Source: a virus
DNA length: 26,488 nucleotides
Virus record (IMG/VR): IMGVR_UViG_3300027901_000225
Location: 1-26,488 of that record
Reading direction: 5' to 3' (one strand)
The number at the start of each line of letters is the position of its first letter. Position 1 is the first letter of the stretch. The notes under the pieces are model-generated. The model was not told the origin of the DNA, searched no databases, and saw only the letters and a list, made by a program, of their open reading frames with translations. Position numbers and translations under genes: made by a program. Shown here in pieces: positions 1 through 6,243 of the stretch.

Positions 1-461
1 GGCCAGCTGTTATTGCAGGTCAGGTGGTGGAAAAGCCTACGCTTGTGATGTTTGGTACTGATTGGGATATGCGCGAGCGCACTATTTATGGCACTACGGC
101 GAGTTATTTCCACTACACTGGTGGTCTGATCACCTTTGTTGCCGTAGAGTTCTGGGTCGAGAATACCGAGCTGGAGACTGATCCGGGAGATGTTCAGGGT
201 CTCATCGGAGGCTACATCTCTTACTGGGTCAACCAGTTCAAAAACCAAGATATCACTTGGCTGCCCATGGACGCCTCAGACGCTGAGACCATCAGCAAGT
301 TGAGTGAGCGCTGGTACGATCCCGAGTTCATCACAGAGGTTCAGCAGGTCATGACTCAGATCTTGAGCGGTGCCAGTGAAGGACGCTTGACGCTCACGGC
401 GATGAAAATTACCGTCCGGACAGATACCGTTCAATCCTTTAGGAAATGGAGCGGCCAATGA
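1..461 (+). CDS. Hypothetical protein, 5' end probably outside the window
   Basis: I do not recognise this protein. The frame is open all the way to the first base, so the GTG at 24 may be internal and the gene may begin upstream; from 24 it would give 145 residues. The visible part is soluble, acidic, mixed alpha/beta in character and rich in aromatic residues, with no membrane segment or metal motif. Its TGA overlaps the ATG at 458 of the thioredoxin-like gene (ATGA), so the two are probably translationally coupled. Its neighbours are head or accessory genes, but nothing in the sequence points to a specific job. It could be a structural protein ending a preceding tail module or the first gene of the accessory operon. 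Confidence 0.6.
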   Translation, partial: PAVIAGQVVEKPTLVMFGTDWDMRERTIYGTTASYFHYTGGLITFVAVEFWVENTELETDPGDVQGLIGGYISYWVNQFKNQDITWLPMDASDAETISKLSERWYDPEFITEVQQVMTQILSGASEGRLTLTAMKITVRTDTVQSFRKWSGQ

Positions 462-970
462 TTCAACTAATTGGCAAGACCTTGATGCTCTTTGGAATAA
501 TGGCTGGTCTCTGTCTGATGATGGTTTATGCGCCTGATTATCTCAATGTGCCATCGGTGGCTGACAGGATTGCTCCACCGACCTTTCTCTCACTGGATGG
601 AGTTGAAGTCTACCAGCCTCAAACTATCGCACAGGAACAACTGGTGATAGTGATGTACTGGAGTGTGCAGTGTACGGCGTGCGCCGAGCAACGCGAAAAC
701 CTCCGGGCCTATTTTGCAGACTCTCCGTATGCGGATCGGATTGGATTGGTTTATGTGAACGCATGGGAAGACCAAGCCGCTGTCCAAGCATACGTCGATG
801 CTCTGCCAGTCACGGAGCTACCTGAATACTGGCTTACGACTGACATTGCTCCTCCCGGTGCAGAGACTATCCCCTACTGTCTGGTGTATGTCAATGGAGA
901 AGAAGCGCTCACATGGAATGGTCGCCAAACGGTAGCGGAATTAAAACAAACATTCGAGGGAGGTAACTAA
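458..970 (+). CDS. Membrane-anchored thioredoxin-fold protein
   Basis: This 170-residue protein has a hydrophobic N-terminal helix (about residues 7-25) that should anchor it in the membrane with the rest outside the cytoplasm. A thioredoxin-like domain follows. The redox motif is C72-T-A-C75 after a YWSVQ strand, and a later TIPYCLVYVNG segment matches the conserved cis-proline strand of TlpA/ResA/thioredoxin relatives. The likely activity is thiol-disulfide exchange in the envelope. I chose the ATG at 458 because it forms an ATGA overlap with the previous gene and has GGAG eight bases upstream; an in-frame ATG at 446 would add only MERP. The stop overlaps the next start (TAATG). The target protein is unknown; partners encoded alongside it are the best candidates. 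Confidence 0.8.
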   Translation: MIQLIGKTLMLFGIMAGLCLMMVYAPDYLNVPSVADRIAPPTFLSLDGVEVYQPQTIAQEQLVIVMYWSVQCTACAEQRENLRAYFADSPYADRIGLVYVNAWEDQAAVQAYVDALPVTELPEYWLTTDIAPPGAETIPYCLVYVNGEEALTWNGRQTVAELKQTFEGGN

Positions 971-1095
971 TGTGCTGGATGAGCCCGTGGGGGCCCATAT
1001 GCATTGATCACCCAACGCTGATTGCCATTGTGAGTTTCGTCCTTGGCACTTGGGGGTACGTTGTGGTATACTTGAGGAAGAGGGTAAAGAAATGA
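970..1095 (+). CDS. 41-residue single-helix membrane peptide
   Basis: A short open frame fills the space between the thioredoxin-like gene and the glycine-repeat gene exactly. Its ATG shares an A with the upstream TAA (TAATG), and its TGA overlaps the downstream ATG at 1092 (ATGA). The 41-residue product has one clear hydrophobic stretch (about residues 15-35, TLIAIVSFVLGTWGYVVVYL) followed by a strongly basic tail, RKRVKK. By the positive-inside rule this predicts an N-out, C-in single-span protein. The upstream AGGGAGG at 957-963 is a suitable ribosome binding site. The size and topology resemble small phage membrane effectors such as holin-like or exclusion peptides, but no family is recognised. 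A promoter-like sequence overlaps its 3' half, so some chance remains that it is not a gene. Confidence 0.6.
   Translation: MCWMSPWGPICIDHPTLIAIVSFVLGTWGYVVVYLRKRVKK
1043..1072 (+). promoter_or_regulatory. Possible sigma70 promoter before the GX3-repeat gene
   Basis: TTGGCA at 1043-1048 and TATACT at 1067-1072 are separated by 18 bases, and TGG directly before the -10 fits an extended -10 element. Initiation would fall near 1079, only about 13 bases before the ATG at 1092. It lies inside the 41-residue coding frame, so it may be a chance match. Confidence 0.3.
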
Positions 1096-1907
1096 ACAAA
1101 CGTTTGAAAGTGTACGGAATCGCAATACCCATCTTTTTGGTGCTGAGCCTTGTGTTCGGTGCATTCGCTCAGTTCGGTGGGGAGATGTACCGGGATTCCT
1201 ACTACCAAGCCGGTGCGTATGCAGGCTTTGAGGTAGGATATCAGTACGGCATTGCCGAGGGATATCAGTACGGTATCTACGCAGGCTATCAGTATGGCCT
1301 TCAGGAAGGCTATTATTATGGCGTAGCCGACGGCAAGACCGAAGGTTACCTCAACACGGTGATGAACTGGGACAATCCATGGCATCAGGCGGCTCTAGCA
1401 TTGGAAGAGGAGCTCTGGTTTGTCGATGTCGCTGCTGTCTTTAGGGTTTCTACCAACTCTGAGGGGAATACATGGACCGAAGTGTGGATTTACCTTGCGG
1501 TTCCGCTCTATGTGACCGAAGAGGGGACTATCGCGGCCTACAGCCTCGAAGACCTCGATGAGGTTGCACCTGAAGTGACGGCAGCCTTGGTGACTATGGT
1601 TAAGAGCGCGCGCACAGACGAAGCGATTGTCAAGATTACGTTGATGGGAACGGTCGATATGTACGCACCGACCATCTACTTTCCTTACGACAATGTCAGC
1701 TACGAGATGAGCGATGTTCTGGCTGGTGCTTGGGAAAAGGGAATGCGCGATGAGAAGCAGACAGCATTCCAAGAGCGAGGTCTTGAGAATAAGCCAGCAG
1801 CAAAGAACCAATTTACTTGGCCGTACAATCCTTTCTATCTAGCCGAACTACAGGCGGCTCAGGAAGCACAACGGTCGGGTAGCACTACAGCATCAACACC
1901 GAAATGA
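1092..1907 (+). CDS. Membrane-anchored protein with a (GX3)11 glycine-repeat helix
   Basis: The 271-residue product starts with a basic N-terminus and a hydrophobic helix (about residues 9-26), either an uncleaved anchor or a signal peptide. Residues 41-85 then hold twelve glycines at exact four-residue spacing, with alternating YQY-type and IAE/IYA/LQE-type triplets. In the DNA this is four 24-base units (1236-1331). GX3 series of this length are known from the eukaryotic Yae1/Lto1 proteins (deca-GX3 motif) and from glycine-zipper helices that pack closely with one another. The remaining part (about 100-271) looks like a soluble alpha/beta domain with no motif I can name. I chose the ATG at 1092 over the GTG at 1050 because of the ATGA overlap and the GAGGAAGAGGG upstream. 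Function unknown. Confidence 0.75.
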   Translation: MNKRLKVYGIAIPIFLVLSLVFGAFAQFGGEMYRDSYYQAGAYAGFEVGYQYGIAEGYQYGIYAGYQYGLQEGYYYGVADGKTEGYLNTVMNWDNPWHQAALALEEELWFVDVAAVFRVSTNSEGNTWTEVWIYLAVPLYVTEEGTIAAYSLEDLDEVAPEVTAALVTMVKSARTDEAIVKITLMGTVDMYAPTIYFPYDNVSYEMSDVLAGAWEKGMRDEKQTAFQERGLENKPAAKNQFTWPYNPFYLAELQAAQEAQRSGSTTASTPK

Positions 1908-1925
1908 CACGGTAAGAGCTGTACA

Positions 1926-1943
1926 CCCCCTCGGGGCAGGGGG
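1926..1943 (+). other. Intergenic GC-rich hairpin
   Basis: CCCCCT (1926-1931) pairs with AGGGGG (1938-1943) around a six-base loop. No U-tract follows, so it is not a standard intrinsic terminator. It sits ten bases before the AGGAGG (1954-1959) of the next gene. Confidence 0.5.
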
Positions 1944-1963
1944 CTGTCAAGATAGGAGGCATA

Positions 1964-2392
1964 ATGGGTAAACCCGAGACGCATGTTGCATATTTGCCGG
2001 TGCGGTTTGAAAAGACGCTGGATTTACGTCAGCGAGCACAACAAGCCGGACAGTTGCAGCAGGTCATTAGTCAGTTTGTCGTCGAGCTCCTGTCCAACGG
2101 CAAGGCGCTGACGTGTCAGGTCGCTATCGAACGTCAGAAGCAACTGGAGCAAGACGAGTTCTACATGGTCGCCATTTATTGGCGGGAGGCACACTTGCAC
2201 GACGTTTTACATAAGATGGACATGCAAATGTTCAAACGCTGCGTGAAGTGTGGAAATCCATTTATGGAGGGACACGAATGTCACCAGCTTACCCCAAGCC
2301 AGGGCGAAAGCCTAGAGGGAGAGCAGCCAAGCGGAATCCTAAAGTTAGGGACGCCGCCATCAGACGGGACGGGGCTTGTCTCTACGGGCTAG
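1964..2392 (+). CDS. Small protein with a C-terminal zinc knuckle
   Basis: This 142-residue protein has a strong start: AGGAGG at 1954-1959, four bases before the ATG. The first 90 residues look alpha-helical and rich in Gln and charged residues. A putative metal site follows: C93-x2-C96, then H104-x-C106-H107. The last 38 residues are low-complexity and overlap the HNH gene in another frame by 115 bases, which is long for this compact genome. The tail may be a read-out of the HNH gene's basic leader rather than selected sequence. I do not recognise the family. Position before the HNH nuclease and terminase suggests a DNA-packaging or regulatory accessory role, by context only. Confidence 0.65.
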   Translation: MGKPETHVAYLPVRFEKTLDLRQRAQQAGQLQQVISQFVVELLSNGKALTCQVAIERQKQLEQDEFYMVAIYWREAHLHDVLHKMDMQMFKRCVKCGNPFMEGHECHQLTPSQGESLEGEQPSGILKLGTPPSDGTGLVSTG

Positions 2393-2820
2393 TCTATCAA
2401 GACGGATGTATCCCTGGCTTTGACGCTGCTCACATCAAGTCATGGGGCAGTGGCGGACTAGAGGTCGATGTATTGGAGAATCTGATCTGTCTATGTCGGA
2501 AACATCATCAGGCACACGAGAACGGACGGATTGCAGATATCACTCTCCAGTGCATTCTCTATAATTTTTACGGTTACGGGCCAGATCCAGGTACCGTGAT
2601 GACACTTGACGCGGTCAAGGATATGGTACAGGATGATTTTGGGCTTCCGCTACGGGTTGATTGTAAGGACGGACGCATTATGATGTTCTCGATGACGGGT
2701 ACGTCCAAACGTGCGGAGATCCCAATGACAGTGGGCTTTATCGAGAATATCTCTACACAGATGGCGGTAGAGATTCTCAAGCATAAGTTGCACAGCAAAT
2801 TTGGAGGAAGCGATGTTTGA
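2278..2820 (+). CDS. HNH endonuclease next to the terminase
   Basis: The 180-residue product has a very basic, proline-rich N-terminus (residues 1-30) suited to DNA binding, then an HNH core. The key residues are H52 in AAHIKSWG, N68 in LENLICL and H77 in CRKHHQAHENG, with C34, C44, C71 and C73 as possible zinc ligands. In several phages, HK97 gp74 among them, an HNH protein encoded beside the terminase assists DNA cleavage during packaging, and this gene lies only one small gene upstream of the large terminase. I chose the ATG at 2278 because GGAGG lies just upstream; an in-frame ATG at 2248 lacks such a site. The region after residue 90 is of unknown role. A free-standing homing nuclease is the alternative. 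Confidence 0.85.
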   Translation: MSPAYPKPGRKPRGRAAKRNPKVRDAAIRRDGACLYGLVYQDGCIPGFDAAHIKSWGSGGLEVDVLENLICLCRKHHQAHENGRIADITLQCILYNFYGYGPDPGTVMTLDAVKDMVQDDFGLPLRVDCKDGRIMMFSMTGTSKRAEIPMTVGFIENISTQMAVEILKHKLHSKFGGSDV

Positions 2821-3046
2821 AGGTTACGCATCAGGTATGATGACCTCACCGCAGGTGATGGCCGAGCAGTGGATCAAGAACCTGAATGATTACATCAAGA
2901 TCAATGAACTGCCCGAGGTTACAGAGTACAATGTGAGCGATAGTGGCGTTATCGTTCGCTGGGACGGACATTGGGCACTGTTTCCGCTGACGGAATTGGG
3001 CCGCTGGACGCCCGAGGCTGCTATTTCGCAATTGAGACAACAATGA
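2813..3046 (+). CDS. Hypothetical 77-residue protein before the terminase
   Basis: This small acidic protein overlaps the HNH gene's stop by eight bases and ends in an ATGA overlap with the terminase. The ATG at 2813 has GGAGG at 2803-2807 and is preferred over the TTG at 2801. The sequence contains a helical N-terminal half and a beta-rich stretch (about residues 36-60, with a VIVRWDGHWALFPL run). I do not recognise a family. Position suggests a small-terminase or packaging accessory, but it lacks a visible helix-turn-helix, so this is only a contextual guess. Confidence 0.7.
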   Translation: MFEGYASGMMTSPQVMAEQWIKNLNDYIKINELPEVTEYNVSDSGVIVRWDGHWALFPLTELGRWTPEAAISQLRQQ

Positions 3047-4542
3047 TCCTAACCGAAGCAGATGAGGTGCTCCTCCCAGGAGCATTACGACAGAATAAAG
3101 GCTTTGCAGCAGCCACCAAGTGGTATTTCGACTGGGAGCCCCTGCCGAAACAATGGGCTTTTCACCAGATCGCAATACCGAATGTGACTTTCCTAGGCGG
3201 AATTGCGTGTGGGAAGACATATTCGGTCGCAGCATCGTATTTGATAGACTGTCTCAGCATTCCGTACTTTGGAGCACTCAATACTTCGGTGACATCGACA
3301 CAGGCGGAGCTGGTTTTTGAAGTGGTTATGGGCTGGATTGAGCAAAATGAGCGTCTAGAACATTTGATCGAGCATGTCACGCTCAAACCGTTTCCGATGA
3401 TCGACTTCAAGAATTTCTCCTACTGGCACTTTCGTACTATGGGCAAGGATGCGAAATACATTCGGGGTTCGGAGTACGACCGTATTAACGTAGACGAGGC
3501 TGGGCTCGACTACGAGGGAATCTCGCTGAAGCGCCTTCGTGGACGATTGCGCGGTAAGCGCCCAGACAAAACAGTCCGCATGGCTAGATTGGATGTAACG
3601 ACATCTCCGACAGATGCACCGTGGCTGCGGGAAAGGTTTGATCGAGGAACCAAGGGACACCCACAGGCTCAGCTGGATCTCTACAGATCAATTCGCGCAA
3701 CGATCTACGAGAATATACACTTGACACCTGAGCAGATCCATAACATGGAAGCGGACTACACGGATGAGATGATCGACGTTGAACTAAAAGGACTGTTCCC
3801 GGACTATGGTATGACTACATTTCCTAGACGACATCTTGATTTCTGTACATCACAGGATCTGACAGATCTGATGACGGACGCTATTAGACCCGAAACGGGA
3901 TCTCCTACGCGTGGGTTCCGCTATCAGGAGCACCCTCGACACGGCATTGTGCATTGGGAAATGCCACCTGTACCTCATGGGATGTATGTCTTAGCAGGCG
4001 ATCCGGGTACTGGCGATCCACCGAAGCGTAACTCTCCGTGCGTGCTCGTCGCACGGGTAGACCAGAAACCGTATGATATCGTATATTTTGACTGGGTCTT
4101 TGGGCATGGGTCCTACATGCCGTTTCTACAATCATTCAAATATGCTATCGATCTCTACCAGCCGGTCTTTTCCGGCATGGATACCACCAGCACACAGAAA
4201 GCGATCAATGAGCTGGCATTCGAGAACGTCGGGATTTATGTAGACGGGTTGAACTTTCAACGGGACAAAGAAGGTATGCTGAACGCTTTGTCCATCGCCG
4301 TCACCAATCACTGGTTCCGCTGGCCTCATATCAAAGGACTGCTGTTCCAGATGAGGCACTATCGCCGGGAAGAAGATAAATCATCGGCCCGGCAACCACA
4401 AGACATCGTGATGACCTTGGCGGAGTTAGCATTCCTCTGCCGCTACCTCCCGGGTGAAGTCAACAAGGAAGTGCGTAGACAATCCAAGGTCAACAATCGC
4501 AAAATACGCACACGACATGTCGTTAGACGGAGGCGAAGATGA
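3043..4542 (+). CDS. terL: Terminase large subunit
   Basis: This is the ATP-driven DNA packaging motor and headful/end-cutting nuclease; 499 residues is normal for the family. The ATPase domain shows Walker A G52-G-I-A-C-G-K58-T59, Walker B INVDEA with D151 and E152, and a coupling motif TTSP at T186-T187. The RNase H-like nuclease domain shows acidic residues D320 (LAGDPGTGD), D380 (SGMDTTSTQ) and D454 (QDIVMTLAEL), the pattern expected for a two-metal site. The C-terminus is strongly basic and ends in a run of arginines. The start at 3043 is set by the ATGA overlap; the longer upstream frame merely overlaps the previous gene. It should dock on the portal encoded at 6244. Confidence 0.95.
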   Translation: MILTEADEVLLPGALRQNKGFAAATKWYFDWEPLPKQWAFHQIAIPNVTFLGGIACGKTYSVAASYLIDCLSIPYFGALNTSVTSTQAELVFEVVMGWIEQNERLEHLIEHVTLKPFPMIDFKNFSYWHFRTMGKDAKYIRGSEYDRINVDEAGLDYEGISLKRLRGRLRGKRPDKTVRMARLDVTTSPTDAPWLRERFDRGTKGHPQAQLDLYRSIRATIYENIHLTPEQIHNMEADYTDEMIDVELKGLFPDYGMTTFPRRHLDFCTSQDLTDLMTDAIRPETGSPTRGFRYQEHPRHGIVHWEMPPVPHGMYVLAGDPGTGDPPKRNSPCVLVARVDQKPYDIVYFDWVFGHGSYMPFLQSFKYAIDLYQPVFSGMDTTSTQKAINELAFENVGIYVDGLNFQRDKEGMLNALSIAVTNHWFRWPHIKGLLFQMRHYRREEDKSSARQPQDIVMTLAELAFLCRYLPGEVNKEVRRQSKVNNRKIRTRHVVRRRRR

Positions 4543-4760
4543 AATACGATTACAAATGTCAAGGAGGCCACATTGTTGAAATCGAGAAGAAAATGGCGGA
4601 GCCACACCCCACGGATTGTCCTCTCTGCGGGAAACCGCTCCAGCGTATTTTCAATCCAGTACCTATACATGGTTTTTCACCGTATCTCAGCGACCAAGCT
4701 ATGAGAGGTAGGGAACTTGACGATTACGACAAGAAGTTTGGGGTCATAGAAGGAGAGTGA
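4539..4760 (+). CDS. FmdB-like small zinc ribbon protein
   Basis: The 73-residue product begins MKYDYKC and carries C27-P-L-C30 followed by GKPLQRIF, the layout of the FmdB/CxxC_CxxC zinc ribbon family often seen beside phage terminases. The first knuckle is altered: C7-x3-H11 replaces the usual CxxCG, so zinc may be held by three cysteines and a histidine. It overlaps the terminase stop by four bases (ATGA). The family's biochemical role is not established; nucleic-acid or protein binding is a reasonable inference. Confidence 0.75.
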   Translation: MKYDYKCQGGHIVEIEKKMAEPHPTDCPLCGKPLQRIFNPVPIHGFSPYLSDQAMRGRELDDYDKKFGVIEGE

Positions 4761-4761
4761 T

Positions 4762-5001
4762 ATGGCTAAGGTAACGAAAGACGACCGCAAGAAAACTGGC
4801 ATGAAGGGCGGTGGCAAGAGCGGGAAGTATCCTGTGGCTACCGTCGCTCAATGCTTGAGCGCCATCAAACTTCGCCATCATGGGAAGGGTACTACGGCGT
4901 CCGGCGTTCTGTCTCACGTAGCTCGCTCCAAGCACGGCAAGAACCCTCGGGTTCAGGCTGCGCTGAAGAAAGCTCGTGAAGCCGACAAGAAGAAGAAATA
5001 A
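4762..5001 (+). CDS. Very basic 79-residue phage protein
   Basis: The product is rich in lysine, glycine and histidine, with a lysine-rich N-terminus and a KKAREADKKKK tail around a helical core. The core pattern (YPVATVAQCLSAI, then ASGVLSHVARS and VQAALKKA) resembles small phage proteins that show a YPI...A..AL.RV pattern near head genes. DNA or RNA binding is plausible from charge alone. Translation should be strong: AAGGAGAG lies at 4750-4757, and the 17-base initiation region matches the one at 7805-7821 at 16 positions. Confidence 0.7.
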   Translation: MAKVTKDDRKKTGMKGGGKSGKYPVATVAQCLSAIKLRHHGKGTTASGVLSHVARSKHGKNPRVQAALKKAREADKKKK

Positions 5002-5016
5002 CCAAGGAGGTCTACA

Positions 5017-5319
5017 ATGCACGGAGGCAAGCTGAAGATCATGGGCTATACCTACAAGGTCAATCTTGTAGAGGAAGCCAGCGAAATGCGAGCGTCGGGG
5101 CACTTGCATACCGGAAAGCAGGAAATTCGTGTCGCCTTGGATCAATGCGATGAGGGGCGTATCTCGACACTGATCCATGAGGTCATTCACGCCATTCTCT
5201 GGCATCTTCAGGTCGAGCTACCAGAAGAAGACTTGATGCGACTAGAGACTGGACTCTTTGCCTTTCTGAAAGATAATGGGATCGACATATCCAAACTGGA
5301 GTCAATCGTATGCAAGTAG
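5017..5319 (+). CDS. Small HExxH metallopeptidase-like protein
   Basis: This 100-residue protein has the zinc-binding helix H54-E-V-I-H58 in the context STLIHEVIHAILWH, preceded by two beta-rich segments (KIMGYTYKVN and EIRVALDQ) and followed by an acidic helix. This is the layout of the minimal ImmA/IrrE- or SprT-like phage metallopeptidases. Such proteins can cleave host regulators, but small phage versions often have no proven substrate. AAGGAGG at 5004-5010 fixes the start. The gene overlaps the methyltransferase start by ten bases. A third zinc ligand is not obvious; an acidic residue in the LPEED region is a candidate. Confidence 0.8.
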   Translation: MHGGKLKIMGYTYKVNLVEEASEMRASGHLHTGKQEIRVALDQCDEGRISTLIHEVIHAILWHLQVELPEEDLMRLETGLFAFLKDNGIDISKLESIVCK

Positions 5320-6035
5320 ATCTGTATTTTGAGGACTGTTGGTTCACCATGGAGCGAATGAAGATGGACGGGGTCGAGGTCGATCTCGCCATCACGTCGC
5401 CTCCGTATCTGGTCGAGCAGGATTACGAGAAAGATGTGGAGATGGTCGAGTATCAAGATCTGCTATGGTCTACCTATTGGAACCTAGCGTTGGTCCTCAA
5501 ACCCGGAGGATACTTTGTCATCAATTTTGGCGATCAAGCGAGAGGCAAACGCTTCCGTGAGACAGAGACGCATACCACCATTCCCATGAGTGTGACGCAC
5601 TGGGACTGCGGCACTGGCGTCGGCCTAGAACTTCAAGCAACTAGAGTGTGGCGAAAGAAGTTCGCCAGAATGGGGATTCCCTTTGTATGTAATCACTATC
5701 CAAGACCAGTCTTTGATTACGAGCATATCTGGACATGGCGCAAGCCGGACGGAGTCGGCAAGGAAATCGTTAGGGATCGCAAACTTTCTCAAAGGGGCGT
5801 TCTTGAATTTGAGGATGACCACCCGCTCAAGCGGTTCCCTGCGGCCTTTCCTCTCGGGCTACCGAAGTGGGCAATTCAAGTATATTCCGATATCGGAAAC
5901 CTCGTATACGATCCTTTTATGGGATCTGGGACCTCTGGACTGGCTGCAATCAGCCTGGACCGTCGGTTTATAGGCTCCGAGATTGACGAAAATCTGCGAG
6001 ACACCGTCGAGAATTTGCTTGGGTTGAGATCTTGA
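5310..6035 (+). CDS. Orphan DNA methyltransferase (N4-cytosine/N6-adenine, beta class)
   Basis: The 241-residue enzyme has catalytic motif IV T29-S-P-P-Y33 near the N-terminus and the AdoMet-binding motif I D201-P-F-M-G-S-G-T208 near the C-terminus. The IV-then-I order defines the beta class. TSPPY, as opposed to DPPY, is more typical of N4-cytosine enzymes, but N6-adenine cannot be excluded. YPRPVFDYEHIWTWRKP fits the conserved segment between these motifs. No restriction enzyme lies nearby, so it likely protects the phage genome from host restriction or marks DNA for packaging or regulation. It starts inside the metallopeptidase gene (ATG 5310) and its TGA overlaps the -35 box of the head promoter. 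Confidence 0.9.
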   Translation: MQVDLYFEDCWFTMERMKMDGVEVDLAITSPPYLVEQDYEKDVEMVEYQDLLWSTYWNLALVLKPGGYFVINFGDQARGKRFRETETHTTIPMSVTHWDCGTGVGLELQATRVWRKKFARMGIPFVCNHYPRPVFDYEHIWTWRKPDGVGKEIVRDRKLSQRGVLEFEDDHPLKRFPAAFPLGLPKWAIQVYSDIGNLVYDPFMGSGTSGLAAISLDRRFIGSEIDENLRDTVENLLGLRS

Positions 6036-6060
6036 CATCGGAAACAGATTATGCTATCAT
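6032..6060 (+). promoter_or_regulatory. Strong sigma70-type promoter for the head module
   Basis: A perfect -35 TTGACA (6032-6037) is followed after exactly 17 bases by TATCAT (6055-6060), five of six matches to the -10 consensus. TGC just before it gives an extended -10. Transcription should start near 6067 and run into the portal gene. Confidence 0.75.
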
Positions 6061-6066
6061 TACAGT

Positions 6067-6243
6067 ATGAGCAAGCGCAGGTCTCTACAATAGCATCCTT
6101 ACAAGGACGATTCTTCAATGAACTCCTCCTGCTTCAGTCGGCTAGACTGCTCATGCTAGGAAACCAACTTGCTCGAAGAGATCAGCCACCCAAGATGGGA
6201 GGACTGATCGTCTCTGCGCATTATCATAGGACAAGGAACCCTC
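6067..6243 (+). promoter_or_regulatory. Untranslated leader before the portal gene
   Basis: About 177 bases lie between the expected start of transcription and the portal ATG. This is the largest gene-free stretch in the window. It contains a small hairpin (CAGTC-GGCTA-GACTG, near 6136-6150) and AAGGA at 6233-6237 as ribosome binding site. No convincing gene lies here. Its length suggests room for regulation, but I see no known riboswitch. Confidence 0.4.

Noticed and set aside
1236-1331. 24-base repeats as a CRISPR or mobile-element repeat
   Set aside because: The repeats are in frame, degenerate at the third codon base, and explained by the GX3 protein motif.
2531-2565. TATAAT inside the HNH gene as a promoter
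   Set aside because: No -35-like box lies at 16-18 bases; TTGCAG is 23 bases away.
3721-3750. TTGACA inside the terminase gene as a promoter
   Set aside because: The best -10 candidate (TAACAT) is poorly spaced and weak, and no gene nearby would need it.
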